Notes: generated from the sequence alone by a model not told the origin. 64,000 nt of DNA from Ephydatia muelleri (GCA_013339895.1 JABACO010000001.1:26952015-27016014), one strand, 5' to 3'. Shown: positions 37,067 to 49,806, counted from the first letter of the stretch. Made by a program: numbers and translations.

Positions 37067-37345
37067 ACACTACACATGTCCCTCCCTTCCACACTACACA
37101 TGTCCCTCCACACTGCACATGTCCCTCCACACTACACATGTCCCTCCACACTACACATGTCCCTCCCTTCCACACTACACATGTCCCTCCACACTACACA
37201 TGTCCCTCCACACTACACATGTCCCTCCACACTACACATGTCCCTCCACACTACACATGTCCCTCCACACTACACATGTCCCTCCACACTACACATGTCC
37301 CTCCACACTACACATGTCCCTTCACACTACACATGTCCATCCACA
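37066..37345. repeat. Minisatellite, unit CCACACTACACATGTCCCT
   Basis: A 19-bp unit with occasional insertions of TCC. It arose inside or beside the FN3 relic of gene G, after the phrase for CTNI. Overlapping open frames reflect the repeat. Confidence 0.9.
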
Positions 37346-37997
37346 CAGTCTCTACTTCACACTGTTACTCATCCTCATGAGAAAGCATTGTCTTGTACTT
37401 GTGTGCTGGGAATACACGCTCTCTACGTTGTGTTCTCCATTAAGTGCTCCCCACCCATCCTGGCTATGTGCTGCGTGCGAGAGGTACCCAACCTCGGAGG
37501 GGTCTAGACAATGACAAGGTACTTACTTACACATGTCCCTCTACACACAGTCAGTGTATAACTGGTTAATAGTAATCTTTCCATGTCAGAATGAAGACAG
37601 CCGTATCCTGGATTATATAGCGTTGAACTGATGTACTGATGCACTTTTGTGTATATGCGTATCTTTGACTCTTTCATGAATATTTATGACCGACTCTTTG
37701 TCACGTGCATAAAGCGTAACGATTAACGGTGAACACTCGTATAAACGCTAGCACAACACTCACTAAAGTGATCTCACTCGTGAACGGGAGTGACGATTAT
37801 TATAGGTGGCTTGCACTCGTATTAACGCGTGCGTGCATATCACCCGCTGTAATAATAGGTGGCGATCACTCATTTTAACGAGTGCTATGTTTGACTCGAC
37901 GGTCACTCGACGGAGCGAGTGAACATCGCTCTTTTGTTTTTATAGTGTGGTTCAACTATAAATATATCATATTCAATGATTGTGACTTCTTGTCGTA

Positions 37998-39759
37998 CAG
38001 TGGAAACCATCACACTTGCTCCTATAATTTTTCTGTGTTGTAAACTTCTTTACTTGAATTTATTTCAATAACAGAAGCCTAAAATGCAAATCTGGAAACT
38101 CACATTTAGTGCAAAACTATCTAGCAATAAATATTGAAAGTAAAAAAGCATCACGTGATTATTTGTTTTTGTTATTAATTCTTGTATTGACCACAGTACT
38201 AAAATAGTTGCAAGTTGAATTTCTCCCCGTGTAGGCAATGAAACATAACCAAATTTGCAGTATAACTAAAGAGCAAGTAGTTACAACCTTTGGCCGCGGC
38301 GGTTTTCAAGTCCGGTAAATAGTTATGGTTTTATCGAGATAGAAGTGCGTTTTTAGTTACTAAAAGCTTAGGGATGCCGTTTTGTAGGACGCTCTTTCTA
38401 CGCTGAAAGAATTGGTCTTACAAGTAGTCAAATGGTAGGTCTATCGCAAAACCGCTCTTATGAGGTAATAGCCCCTACTTTGCCGCTGAGAAAGTCTTAT
38501 TAAACACGAATGGCTGAAAACCACCGCCATTTCTGCAATTCTTCAATGAATCGCATTTGAAACGTGACACTTTCCCTATGAATATTATTGTTATTATTAA
38601 AATTATCGCGTTGTTGATATGTTTAACGAAGTTGTCATTGGAGAGTGCGAAAACGGTTCTTTTCAGAACCTAGCTAGCCATGCTGCCTCTTCCAGCCGTC
38701 GCAAAGAGCGGCTAGTAAGTCTGCAGCATCAACTTGGAAAGATCTCAAGGCGCGTCGAAGACCGAGAGGAAACTCTGCAGCTCGAGGTGGAACAAGCGAC
38801 CTAGCAACATCGATACGATGAAACCGACAAAGAGGACCCGATCAGCTATCGAAGAAGCTGCCAACAAGGAGTTCCAATCTTTGAGTGAATTTCTGCCCAA
38901 TCTACCGGACACAGATGCTCGAACACTAGCCTTGCGAATGTATTATCTGGAACTGTCAGAAAGCGTATCACCCAGTGATGCCCAAGCCAGAGTGAGCAAG
39001 ATGTTTTCAATCAGCTCATGTACAGTAAAGAGGTGTCCGGTAGATTGGGCAGAAATTCACTCAAAGATTGGAACTCTTTGTTGGCAGCTTCTTCGATAGC
39101 TGATCGGGTCCTCTTTGTCGGTTTCATCGTATCAATGTTGCTAGGTCGCTTGTCCACCTCGCCTTGTTTTAATAAACAATAATAAAATGTCACGTTTCAA
39201 ATGCGATTCATTGAAGAATTGCAGAAATGGCGGTGGTTTTCAGCCATTCGTGTTTAATAAGACTTTTTCAGCGGCAAAGTACAGGCTATTACCTCATAAG
39301 AGCGGTTTTGCGATAGACCTACCATTTGACTACTTGTGAAACCAATTCTTTCAGCGTAGCAAGAGCGTCCTACAAAACGGCATCCCTAAGCTTTTAGTAA
39401 CTAAAAACGCACTTCTATCTCGATAAAGCCATAACTATTTACCGGACTTGAAAACCGCCGCGGCCAACGGTTGTAACTACTTGCTCTTTAGGTATACTGC
39501 AAATTTGGTTATGATCCATTGCATACACGGGGAGAAATTCAACTTGCAACTATTTTAGTACTGTGGTCAATACAAGAATTAATAACAAAAGCAAATAATC
39601 ACGTGATGCATTTTTACTTTCAATCTATATTGCTAGATAGTTGTGCACTAAATGTGAGTTTTCAGATTTGCATTTTAGCCTTCTGTTATTGAAATAAATT
39701 CAAGTAAAGAAGTTTACAACACAGAAAAATTATAGGAGCAAGTGTGATGGTTTCCACTG
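37998..39759. mobile_element. Palindromic TA-flanked DNA transposon (1762 bp)
   Basis: Begins CAGTGGAAACCATCACACTT and ends with its complement, flanked by TA on both sides (37996-37997 and 39760-39761). Arms of about 580 bp (37998-38580 and 39185-39759) are almost fully complementary, and a further internal pair (about 38788-38911 and 39039-39165) is also inverted. TA target and terminal form suggest the Tc1/mariner-IS630 group. Confidence 0.85.
38619..39099 (+). pseudogene. Transposase N-terminal fragment inside the palindromic element
   Basis: The frame carries KRTRSAIEEAANKEFQSLSE, then LALRMYYLELSESVSPSDAQ and SKMFSISSCTVKR. The last piece resembles a helix-turn-helix. Its N-terminal half is repeated in inverted orientation (39193 to 39011, minus), which cuts off any catalytic domain. 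The start is uncertain because two overlapping frames exist at 38619-38804. Family assignment is inference. Confidence 0.55.
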
Positions 39760-40223
39760 TATGTGTGAGACCGGCCGGGATTCATCGTTGCTATCACGCG
39801 TGGATTCATCGTCACAAGTACATGTACGGAAAAAGTGCAAGATCGTGCATGCGCGTCTCATGTATTTCATTATCGCATACCTGTGAGGGGTGGGAAGGGG
39901 CGAGTTTTAAAGAAAGGCCCCCCCCCCCTCCCCCCCTGAATCCGCCCTTGAATAATAATTATTTTAATTCACACATCATACGGACTAGCAGAATAATACA
40001 ATGCAGATCATTAAACTTCTTAAGTGTAGTATAAATTAATAACTATTTCAGTACTTTTACATGAAAAAAAAAAAGTTAAAGAAGTAGTTTTCATTATTAG
40101 TTATTAAATCTTCAGTTTTAGATAATTTTCTTCATTGCTGTCACTATAGAGAATAGAAAAAACACTTAATCTGTAATTGAAAGCAAATAATGGCGCGTGG
40201 TCGGATGAGGTCTAATCCTCAAC

Positions 40224-43065
40224 GTGCGAGTCGGTGCGACCGACCCCCCGCGCTGCTCATCGCGCTTACCGCATAACTCGCAAGCGTCGCAGGTAAGTAG
40301 ATTCGAATGCCCTCTACACTCTTGTTCTTCCTCATTAGGGTCAAAAGATGCCCTCAAGCGGCACCTTCAGGGCCACTATTTGAAAAAGGATCCCGACATA
40401 TCCGAAGAAATGATTCACCAGGCGGGTTTCATGGTCTGCACAATATGTAAAGCAGTTTTAGTCACAACTAGAAGGAACCACTGTACGTCCTGTACTAGCA
40501 GCTGCCGCACGTCTTGTAGCTCCGATAAAAGCAGCTGCTCAGAAACAAATTCGGATCCTGTTGCCTCACCAGGGCATGCACTCAGTGTCATATCAGGTTT
40601 CGCTTTTATCTTCGAGCCCAATGTCCCCCGCGCAAGAAGTTTCGTTGGCCATGGGTGGTGGTCGCTCCTCGCGAGAACCTGTCGTCGACACGCAAATTCG
40701 CGAAAACACTTTACTAGGTCTTATATCCCTAGGCCTACCAGAATCTGATCCTCCAATAGTATCCACGGACCCTCCACCATCTTTAGTTGTCTAGCATTTG
40801 CATGCTCAAACCCATCTTCCAGCAATAACCCCTGCAACAGAACAGGGGTCCTCTCCATCTTCTAATCATTCGTGCTCTCAATCGATATCGGAAGGCCCCA
40901 TTCGACCTCCACCCGAGCTTCCCTCCCCAGGATATACCCTACCTTCTTCTGCACAAGCACACTGTTCTTACACAGCCACCTCCACACTTTCTGCATCATT
41001 CTGTCCCTCTCCTTCCCTACCCTCAAGTCCGTTTCTAGCTCCACCCACAGAACAGCAGGAATCTCTCCCATCTGTTCAACCCTTTACACTATCCAGATCC
41101 TTGGGCCTGGTGAGGTGGCTATCCCTGGATCAATTCCAAGCTCCAGGCCACGTGAAGCTGTTAGGACCCAAACTAGAAAACAGTATATTGTTGTAGGATG
41201 CCAAGAGCTGCTTGCCCCAACCATGTGGCGATCCCATATGACACTCCATGCCAAAGGCATTTTCCCGGGTGCTATTCCTAACTTTTGGTTAGAGGAGCAA
41301 GACGTATATTGCTGTGCATCCTGTCACCAGCTGGTTGCAAACTCAAGATCTTCATCCCATGCTGCAAGCGTAGATCTCTCCCTACTTCTAATCCAGTGGA
41401 TACTCCTTCTCTGGTATCATGTAGCCAAAGTGAACCAAATCCAAACCTTCCCTCTTTTGAGTAGGTGTGTCAGCTTACCCTCCCACCCTTACAGTTTGTC
41501 CCAAAGAAATTAAGACCTTCATTTGCTCGGGTTCTCTCAGCGACAATGAGACAAGTACTACTGGAGAACTCAGAACAAGCTTGGTTAAAACTGTTTATGC
41601 TCCCTAAGTGTGTCCTACCTTCACGTAAACGCAGAGGTCGCCATGATGTGCAGACTTCAGTAGACTTTCTATGTAGTTTATGGTCCAAAAATGAGTTTGG
41701 GACTCTCTGGAACCTTGCCAAAAACAACCAAAAGGAAAACCGTCAACCACATGACCAGGCAGCTAAACACAACCGAGATCTGATTGCTCATGCTATCTCA
41801 TTGGGAAGAGCCGGCTTGTTCGGTAAAGCATGCAAAGTGCTGGAGTCGAATGGGTTAGCTCCCAACAATGATGCCACCTGGCAATTGCTGCAGTCTAAGC
41901 ACCCAAGCTGTCCTCCCCCTGTAGCCCCTAATGTGAATACTATTCCTATTTCTGTTGGACCGGGCTTTGATATCTTGTCCACTCTTCGCTCTTTGACAAA
42001 AGGCACTGCAGCGGGTCCCTCTGGGCTGCGCATGCAACATTTACTGGATGCTGCTCTTATCCCAATCGCAACACCCATATGTGCTACTCTCAGGGATATT
42101 GTAAATCTCCTTGCTTCAGGAAAAGCACCTCCAATGGTGGCAAAGTTTTTGGCCGGAGGAACATTAATTGCACTAAATAAACTGAAAGATAGAAGCCCCC
42201 CAGATATTAGACCCATAGCAGTGGGAGAATCTTTAAGGAGGCACACTGGAAAGTGCATTTGTGCTCTGGTCAAGGACAAAGCTTCTGATCTTTTCCAGCC
42301 CCTTCAACTGGGAGTTGCCTGCAGTTCAGGCTCTGAAAAGATTATCCCCGGCCTGAGAAAAAGCATTAAGGACCATTGGATGGTAGAGGACTTTGTGGTC
42401 TACAAAATAGATATGCAGAACGCTTTTAACCTTGTTTCAAGACAAGCAGTTCTTGATGAATGTGCCACATCCTTTCCTGAACTTCTGCCCATGGGTTACA
42501 TGGTGCTATGGTACACACACCCTTTTGTGGCACCAGCTTGGTCATCTTTCATCGGAGACTGGAGTGCAGCAGGGTGACCCCCTTGGTCCATTGCTTTTTT
42601 CTTTGGTACTCCAAAGGCTGATATCAAGCATAGATGCTGATGATGATTGCATACAAGTGCTATTTCAGGCTTGGTATCTTGATGACGGGGGTACTCACTG
42701 GAAGGCGCTCAGCTGTGTTACGGGCACTTTCACTCATTGAAGAGCTGGGTCCTTCTCTGGGCACTCACATCAACTTGGCGAAATGTGAGTTCTTCAGTCA
42801 CTTTGGTAATTCAATGTTCCCACCTGCAGTCAAGTTTTCACACCATCCTAACCTTGAAATTCTGGGTGCCCCGATAGGTGATTACCTGTATTGTTCAAAG
42901 TTCGTTGCTGGGAAGTGTGCCGATGCCAGGAAACTTCTGTCTTCCTTGGTAGATGTAGCAGCAGTTGACCCACATGTGGCCTTGTCTCTCTTGTGTTTTT
43001 GTGGCAGCTATTGCAGATTGGTCCACCTGGCTAGGGCCACCCTAGAAATAACTACTCTTCTATAA
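40224..43065 (+). pseudogene. Non-LTR retrotransposon polyprotein, zinc fingers plus reverse transcriptase, frame-broken and 3'-truncated
   Basis: N-terminal C2H2 finger at about 40300-40375 (FECPLHSCSSS...LKRHLQGH). A second Cys/His region at about 41205-41365 (CQELLAPTMWRSHMTLH, CCASC). RT from about 41960: PSGLRMQHLLD, then DIRPIAVGESLRR, VYKIDMQNAFNLVSR, GVQQGDPLGPLLFSLVL and the catalytic WYLDDG, followed by LAKCEFFS and LEILGAPIGD. Frames shift near 42550 and 42690 and earlier in the zinc region. It ends after CRLVHLARAT, where family members continue into the C-terminal module seen at 15 and 32 kb. Confidence 0.85.
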
Positions 43066-43710
43066 TAGCACGATATTACGTCAATCTGTGCTACATACCT
43101 CACGTACACTAACTTGCACCAATAGAACCCGCTAGCAATTGTGCGGTGTTTACAGCGCCATTTAACCTAGAAATGAGGTAGCTAACTTTGTATAATTATT
43201 TTGCAAAAACGTTAATAGTAAATAAAACTTGAACAACGTGCCTTAAACACAGAGTCCCAGGAGTGTTGCTTCCGTTTTGTGCCAAGACATACAAATGTTA
43301 GGTAAGCCCTAGCGCCACGTTTGAAAGGAAGAGTGGCGAGCACTCCTGCACTGGCGACCATACCTGACGCTACCCTACGCAATGGCTTTGCTACCTTCAT
43401 TTTGCTTTTCTGCAGCGTTTCTATTCGAACTGGTAAGTATGCTGGGGGCACTAAAAAGTATTTTTCTTTTGTGCGAATTTGGTTAGGTCAAAAACTAAAA
43501 CTACGACAGCACCAACAAGTCCATCACTAGAGGTAAGTATGGCCATTTCAATTGGCGCCAAATGTTATTATATTCTCGTCTTTATCAGGTCACACTAAGT
43601 TAGTACTTGGGAACCGCTGTCTTAAGGCACTATGGTGTTTGAATATTTGTGTTTGGCGTTGTACCACTTATATGTGCGAAGAAAAGTTTTGTAACCAAGC
43701 AGATGCAAAG

Positions 43711-43736
43711 GGGGGGGGGGGGGGGGGGGGGGGGGG
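43711..43736. repeat. Poly-G tract
   Basis: About 26 G residues. A poly-C run lies near 39918. Such runs are prone to sequencing error. Confidence 0.9.
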
Positions 43737-43927
43737 TGGGATGACTGAAGGTCAAAACCCAAATTATGATTGTGCGCGGTTCACCTAAGGACAACTACAT
43801 GTACATGTAATCATGCAGGTAAAACACAAACGACTTACTCCTGTTGTGTGGCATAAGAACATACTTGCTTATCCACTGCCCGCACTGCACAACAGTGCTT
43901 ATAAATGAAGCACATTGCCTGCATTTT

Positions 43928-44169
43928 TTAAGTAACATATTTGGGAACACAACACTTGATGGTAAATGTAATTACAATCAAAATCCAGATCCATAATACA
44001 AAACCTGCAGATACTGTAGTCAAGAAAGATTGCACTACAGCCAAGAGAAAACCTCTAAATCGATTACAGTTGAGATGCAGTAGCCTACCCCTTGGGATAT
44101 CACTTTGGGCATTGCTTGCAAGTGACGAGGTATTAGATGTTGTTCCCATTGGACTTGCAGTGCCTTTAT
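43928..44169 (-). CDS. Gene H: linker and transmembrane exons of a divergent receptor
   Basis: Exon 44169-44089 (81 nt, phase 1 at both ends) reads KGTASPMGTTSNTSSLASNA, a Ser/Thr linker. Exon 44013-43928 starts after CTACAG in the same phase and reads SAGFVLWIWILIVITFTIK, a membrane helix, then CCVPKYVT and a stop. Splice sites and phases match the receptor family, but the helix sequence is unrelated to A and C. The nearest upstream candidate ectodomain on this strand is E (47937-48248), 3.8 kb away with no FN3 in between. Confidence 0.5.
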
Positions 44170-44989
44170 CTGTATTCAGAAATAGGTATTTATTAATGAG
44201 AAATCGAGTAAGTCATGCGTACAGGAATCTTATTATTTAGTTAATATTGCACATGCTGGTTGAGGAAAATGCAACAAAATTGACAGTTGATATACAATGC
44301 ACCTAACCAAGAAATGGGGGACCTCAAAACTTAACACCACAGCCGTTTTTGGGGGAAGTACAAAAACTAAAAGATCCGCTGATGTTATTTTACAACTAGT
44401 ACCTGTGATTCTGTTGCTAGCAGATCTTTTAGTTTTTTAGTTTCCCCCTAATTCGGACCCACTTTACTCGCGGATGCAGTGTTAAATTGTATTGTACTAC
44501 ATGTAATGCTGTAGGTGTGAAAAATAATCACTTAATTTCTAGAGTCAGTCCCAGCCACTTTTGGAATATATATTGTTTCAAATTCTATGCAAGCAAATAC
44601 AATATAATATACAAAGCAGACAGTCTCCACATGCATTTCATGATGATGCACAGCCAAAAACATAGTGGGATATACTTTTTCTGTTTACAGAAAAAAGTTT
44701 AGATAATACACACAGGTCATTTACAGCCTAAGATTTGTATTATAATATAATCTTACTGCAGTTTCAACATATGCTTCTAATAAAACAGAGGCTAAAGCTG
44801 ATTTATGATCTTCCATTTTCAATGCTATAACCAGGCACAAGTTAAAGCTTTTATATATATGGAACGTTCTATACGAAAATGGGTCATGTGGATTTTATTT
44901 CAAACATAAAATTTAAATCGATATATCTTCCGAAATATTAATGCTATCGGGTTCCTATTATTAACACAACATACCACACCATTACTATA

Positions 44990-45195
44990 TGTGAAAATCC
45001 ATTTTGGTGTCTTACACATGCGGGGTACCAACGTTTCAACGTCCGATACCCTGTAGGGTTCAAAACGGCCACATCTTCAGGTAGGAGTGTCCAAATCGGT
45101 TCAAAATAGGTACCTATGTAGAAGGGTCCTACCGCTATTGATTTGTTCTGTTCGTTGATTTTTGCTTTATCCGTTATGGAAATACAAGTGTGCAA
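44990..45195. repeat. Dispersed repeat, inverted partner at about 60165-60375
   Basis: Matches the complement of the later region over phrases like CACATCTTCAGGTAGGAG and ATCCGTTATGG. The partner lies directly before a MITE fragment at 60391. No coding signal. Confidence 0.6.
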
Positions 45196-45210
45196 AGAAA
45201 TTGCATATTT

Positions 45211-45291
45211 CCCGGGCGTTATGCGCCATGAACGTATTACGGAGACGTCCTCGAAGCCATTCGTAATACGTTAATGGTACGTAATGCCCGG
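45211..45291. repeat. Imperfect inverted repeat
   Basis: CCCGGGCGTTATGCGCCATG pairs with the right arm containing CGTAATGCCCGG; inner arms GTATTACG and CGTAATAC also pair. A small fold-back of unknown type. Confidence 0.7.
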
Positions 45292-45539
45292 TAAGAAGAA
45301 ATGTGTATAGGACATTTCAAACTTTTAGAATATCAAAAAATTGAAATCTTGAAACAACATGCGTATGTGATCCATGAGTTTGTGTGTGTTTGGATGTGTG
45401 TGTCTGTTCCATAATTTACAGGTAATCATTAGTGTGTACATGTACATGTACATGTGTTGTTGGTGTAGTGGAGGAAAGCAGTCTCTGTGTGTGTCTTGCA
45501 TGTGTAGACACATCAGTACTTTCATTCAAATACACACAG

Positions 45540-47175
45540 AAAAGGCAGTTGTGTTCAACCTCAAGGCCAGGATACACTACCATTGACCTTATTATTAATG
45601 CATTAATAAACCAATCCCAATGATCGAGTCCCCCTACCTTACAGTCCACCCACTGCTCCCCACTAGATGGCTCACATGTCTGTGGTGGCATACTCTTCAT
45701 TCAGGACTAATGATACCACACAGCCACACCCACACAATAAAGCTGCATGCTGGTATTAGTGGATGCATAAGGATGGCTCACAGTGTCAATATGCAAGGCT
45801 GTTTGCGGCCCATTCAATAGTAGAAATATATTCCTATATGCCCTGAAATATTGAAATGATTACATCAAACAACATGACCTCAACAAGCACTTTGTATTTG
45901 TACATAAGGGAATTTTTGGCTGTACTTGTTGTAGCCCTGGACATTCTGACGTACAGCCACATGGCAAAATACATGCAAACACATCACATCTCCTTTTGAA
46001 TGCAATAAAATGTGTTCTCTTGTAATTTTCCCACTCACTACTGGTAACACTGATGCCACCGAGATATGAGCCCTCACCTTGCCAATACTCAAGTGTGACC
46101 TAATCTCTGCAAAACATGGGATCATTTCACGAAAAAGGATCTAACACATGGATTTCTTTTGTTGTTGATATTCTAGAAGTCTGAAATGTCTCCACACATT
46201 GCTTCTTAAACACTGAGAATCGGAATATCTGTCCTGGAGCTGTAAGGCTCTGATTTAGTTTTAGCCATACATTTCAATGCAAGCGTTACATTTCTATTGT
46301 GCATACAGGAAACTTTATAATGTGTGCAGTAGGTCGACCCTTTTCGGGGAAGCAATCTTGCATGTAACTGATTTAAATAAAACTTTGAGAATCCAATGAC
46401 CTACATGTAACCAACGGTTACGCTGTTTGCTGAAGTTACACTCAGTTTAAGTTTCCGTTGGAATCAAGGGACCAACTTATTTTTAGAGGGCCTTGATTAT
46501 TTATAGCACTTAGTTTACTTGAACTACAAAATGTATTTGCATGCATATTATGATACATGTAGAATATAAGAGCTATTGTAAAGTTGGATTTCCTGTTTGT
46601 CAAATATGTACAGTAGCAGACAAGTGTATGTGTCTGGTAAATATGGCATATGTGACACTTCTGCTACAACTAATATTTACTATTGTGCAAATATGACCTA
46701 ATTATTTACACTGTTTTTGACCAATAGTAAATTCATTTGTAACTCCAACCTTTCACCTAGTGTAAGAATCAGATACATGTATTTGTGTACACAACAGAAA
46801 TTGTCAGATATCACATATCAGGCAAAGTAACATGTGTTGTACATGTGAGAATAGTATGTGTGTGTGTGTGTGTGTGTGTGTGTTTGTATGTCTGTGGACT
46901 TATCTAATGTTGTCCACAGTTCATATTATTTTTTATGTTATCTGTCCTGAAATGTAAGTACATGTATATATACTTCAATAGCCACTTTCAAAATCCTACA
47001 AGCTACTCTTCTAGTCACATGGTTGTATTGTATAAGGCTTTAAGCCATTATACAATACAACCATGTGACTAGAAGAGTAGCTTGTAGAGCTTTGGCTCCA
47101 TGACTGTCCCCTGCCTGAAGCCACCTGGTGGATGATATTACTGCCTTCACCTAGGGTCATCTATCAGCTGGCATA
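45540..47175. repeat. Dispersed repeat L, copy 3
   Basis: Third copy of the mosaic block at 6.4 kb, ending in the phrase CACCTAGGGTCATCTATCAG. It separates receptor pieces H and E and contains a (TG)n run at about 46857-46881. Confidence 0.65.
46996..47087. repeat. Fold-back, arms about 44 bp
   Basis: CTACAAGCTACTCTTCTAGT is mirrored by ACTAGAAGAGTAGCTTGTAG around a short centre at about 47041. Copies 1 and 2 of repeat L have only one arm (for example 7896-7918), so an inverted duplication created this. Confidence 0.9.
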
Positions 47176-47767
47176 CTACCATTCAGGCAACTTACTATAC
47201 ATGTATGTGGACCCATCTCTGATAATGATGTCATCCTATACCACATCCTAGGCTGATTCCCTACCCCCTCATCCCATGGACACATGATGTCGTTCATGTG
47301 TTTGAAAATCATTTGCTGCATAGTATTGATGATATCATTGATAGGCACATTATATGTGTGTGTGATAGAGTGTGTTGTAACTAGACACACATCCACCCAG
47401 ATGTAACTTGACACACATGTGTTACCCACTGCTGTGGGTTGTTACCTCCTACTTGGGCAAAGATCATTTTTCCCCACAGCTGGACCCCTGGAGATGCTCC
47501 CAGACGTTTAAGAATATTATTACACTGACGTAACCAAACACAATCAGTGCGTGGTGCAAACCTCAAATATTGTGCAAAGCGCAGTTAATGCGCGGCAGAA
47601 CTGTCCCAGTGCATGACCTACGGGGCCACTGCAAATCAATGATTTCGTCATCTGACTCATTGTTGACAACGATAGCGCGCTCTCTTTTCTCCTAAGGATG
47701 GATGGCATGGGATCAAAGTCAGCAATTCCAGGACAGTGCAGCTGTACTGCCGTCAAATCGCTGATAT

Positions 47768-47935
47768 CGATCACATGTTGGATCATATGGAGTAATAATT
47801 ACTCTACTTCCATTGCTCGGGTTTCCATTAAAAGTCAAAACAGAAATTGTTCCATCTTCAGAACACATGCATGCAAATAGCAGGATTAGAGCTTTTGAAT
47901 ACTGTGTAGTGATCCTTGTGGTTAATTAATAATTA
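47768..47935 (-). pseudogene. Decayed Ig exon downstream of exon E
   Basis: On the minus strand the equivalents of the TVFQSPNPAVF and WTLNGNP positions are recognisable (AATGGAAACCC) but stops and indels break every frame. It is a tandem relic of the Ig exon immediately upstream. Confidence 0.6.
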
Positions 47936-47936
47936 C

Positions 47937-48389
47937 CTTGAATAGTCAAATGAGAGGTTTCACTGAGCTGTACACTAGTGAATGTCGAATCAATCACTGA
48001 ACAGGTCACTCTTGTGTTGTTATTTGTAGCACCTGATGGGATATGGAGACTAGCTGAGGCTAATGTTCCAGTGGGTGAATTGGGAAAAACTAGTATTCCC
48101 CTTTGTCTGTGTTCTGCATTATAAGAACTTCCATTCAGCTGCCAGCTAATAACATATCCATCCCCAGAACAGTTGAACACAGCTGGATTAGGGCTTTGAA
48201 ATACTGTGTAGTTCCCTTGTGGTGAGAGGATTACAGAACCAGCTGCACCTGAAGATAATGTATGTCAAATCAGTGACAACAAGACATACTTTGTCCATAT
48301 GGAAAATAATCTGTCGATATGAGTGCATCAATCCTTACATGTAATTGACAGAAGTAGAAAAATGCACAAGAAGTAGAATTTAGTGTTTG
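47937..48389 (-). CDS. Gene E: signal-like and Ig exons of the receptor family (partial)
   Basis: The Ig exon 48248-47937 (312 nt, phase 1 to phase 1, acceptor CTTCAG, donor CAAG|GTAATT) is open with FNCSGDGYVISWQLNG and RVTCSVID, the Cys-Trp-Cys set. Upstream, a hydrophobic FYFLCIFLLLSIT ends at ACAT|GTAAGG (48339) as in gene A, but the ATG position reads ACA and no in-frame ATG exists, so another first exon or a dead gene is implied. No FN3 exon follows. Confidence 0.6.
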
Positions 48390-48850
48390 TTGAGAAAATC
48401 TGCAGGTTCTACGTAAGTCAAAAATGCAAAAAAAATAAGATTAAAATTCATATATACATGTAGCAAATACAACTTTATGCACATTCAAATTACAGTATTC
48501 CACCAGCTATAAATCTTGATTTGTGTTAGATTTTTCACTTGCAGCAACAGATTCTGGTTCACTATACACCAGTGTGTTTTACTATGGTGAAAACTTATTT
48601 TTTACCTTAAACCTGTCAGTTCCTGGAGGATTAACATTACATATATGTATATTGGTGCTCATGATCCAATGATTACTGCTAATAATGACGGCAAATGCCA
48701 TATATGGCATTACTCTAGTAACACCATTGCTCGTTCCCAACCTCACTTGGAATAATTAATATGCATCACATTGCATAACTGTCCAATTTATAATTTCTGC
48801 AAGATACTCATAACTAAGACAAAACACCTGAAGTCACTTTTTTTTTCATA

Positions 48851-49102
48851 TGGGACAGTTTCCGCGAAAATTGCCCCACGATTAAAATGTTATAAAAATG
48901 CATCGCGTTTGAATCGCTATAACTTCCCAACGGATAACGCTATCGACTTCTTCTTTTCAACACTTCATAGTGAAATGGTGTAGTATGAAGTGTTGAAAAT
49001 AGGAAGTCGATAGCGTTATCCGTTGGGAAGTTATAGCGATTCAAACGCGATGCATTTTTATAACATTTTAACCGTGGGGTAATTTTCACGGAAACTGTCC
49101 CA
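48851..49102. mobile_element. TA-flanked hairpin MITE, full copy
   Basis: TGGGACAGTTTCCGCGAAAA at the left, its near-complement at the right, with TA on both sides (48849-48850, 49103-49104). Both arms of about 120 bp contain GATTCAAACGCGATGCATTT or its complement. Loop about 17 bp around GAAATGGTGTAG. Tc1/mariner-type MITE by target site. Confidence 0.88.
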
Positions 49103-49664
49103 TATACAAGGTCAGTTACTATAGTATATATTACACTCTGTGTGTAGCTTGCGTTTATGCATACACTGTATATGCTTATAAGAAGGCTTGTACATGTACA
49201 TGCATACTACCCAACTTTCAATCCACCATTATTGTATGTGCGTGCGCGTGACACACAAATACACACACATACACTTACACACGCATATACATACACTCAC
49301 ATGTAGACAAACGCAAGGTTTCAATACGCCTTTTGTGACACGCACATAAACAAGCATATACATTTACACGCACACGCACATTACGCACCCACACATTGAC
49401 AAGGCTATTGGAGAAGGGCGTTTAGATATGTAAAGGCATGTATTAGACCAAGACTGCAATGGGCATACATTGAGGCACACTGGCATACATATGTTGGGGC
49501 ATACGATGCTGCCTTTGACATCACGGTGACCTCCCCCTTAATCCCTTCAATCCTAACAGCAGCAAGCCTGTCTGAAAATGGGACGCAGCAGAGGAGGCTG
49601 ATACCAGAAAGCATAAAATCAATGACCAAGTGTTGGAGCTGGGATGGGTGTATACAGCATACCC

Positions 49665-49806
49665 AAACCATCTTCCTCTCCCTAACACACACACACACAC
49701 ATACGCAACACACACACGCAACACACACGCAACACACACACGCAACACACACACGCAAAACACACACGCAACACACACACACTACACCCACACACAACAC
49801 ACATAC
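49665..49806. repeat. (CA)-rich repeat with GC interruptions
   Basis: ACACACACGCAACACACACG units. Long His/Thr or Cys/Val frames over it are artefacts. Confidence 0.9.

Noticed and set aside
37138..37380. Frames rich in HTTHVPP
   Set aside because: Artefact of the 19-bp minisatellite.
36917..37507. 196-codon open frame starting near the FN3 relic
   Set aside because: Its first part is out of frame with the FN3 homology and the rest is minisatellite.
43380..43516. Possible signal-peptide exon (MALLPSFCFSAAFLF) and Thr-rich exon
   Set aside because: Good donor-like sites exist but the phases of the two pieces do not agree and no ectodomain exon follows.
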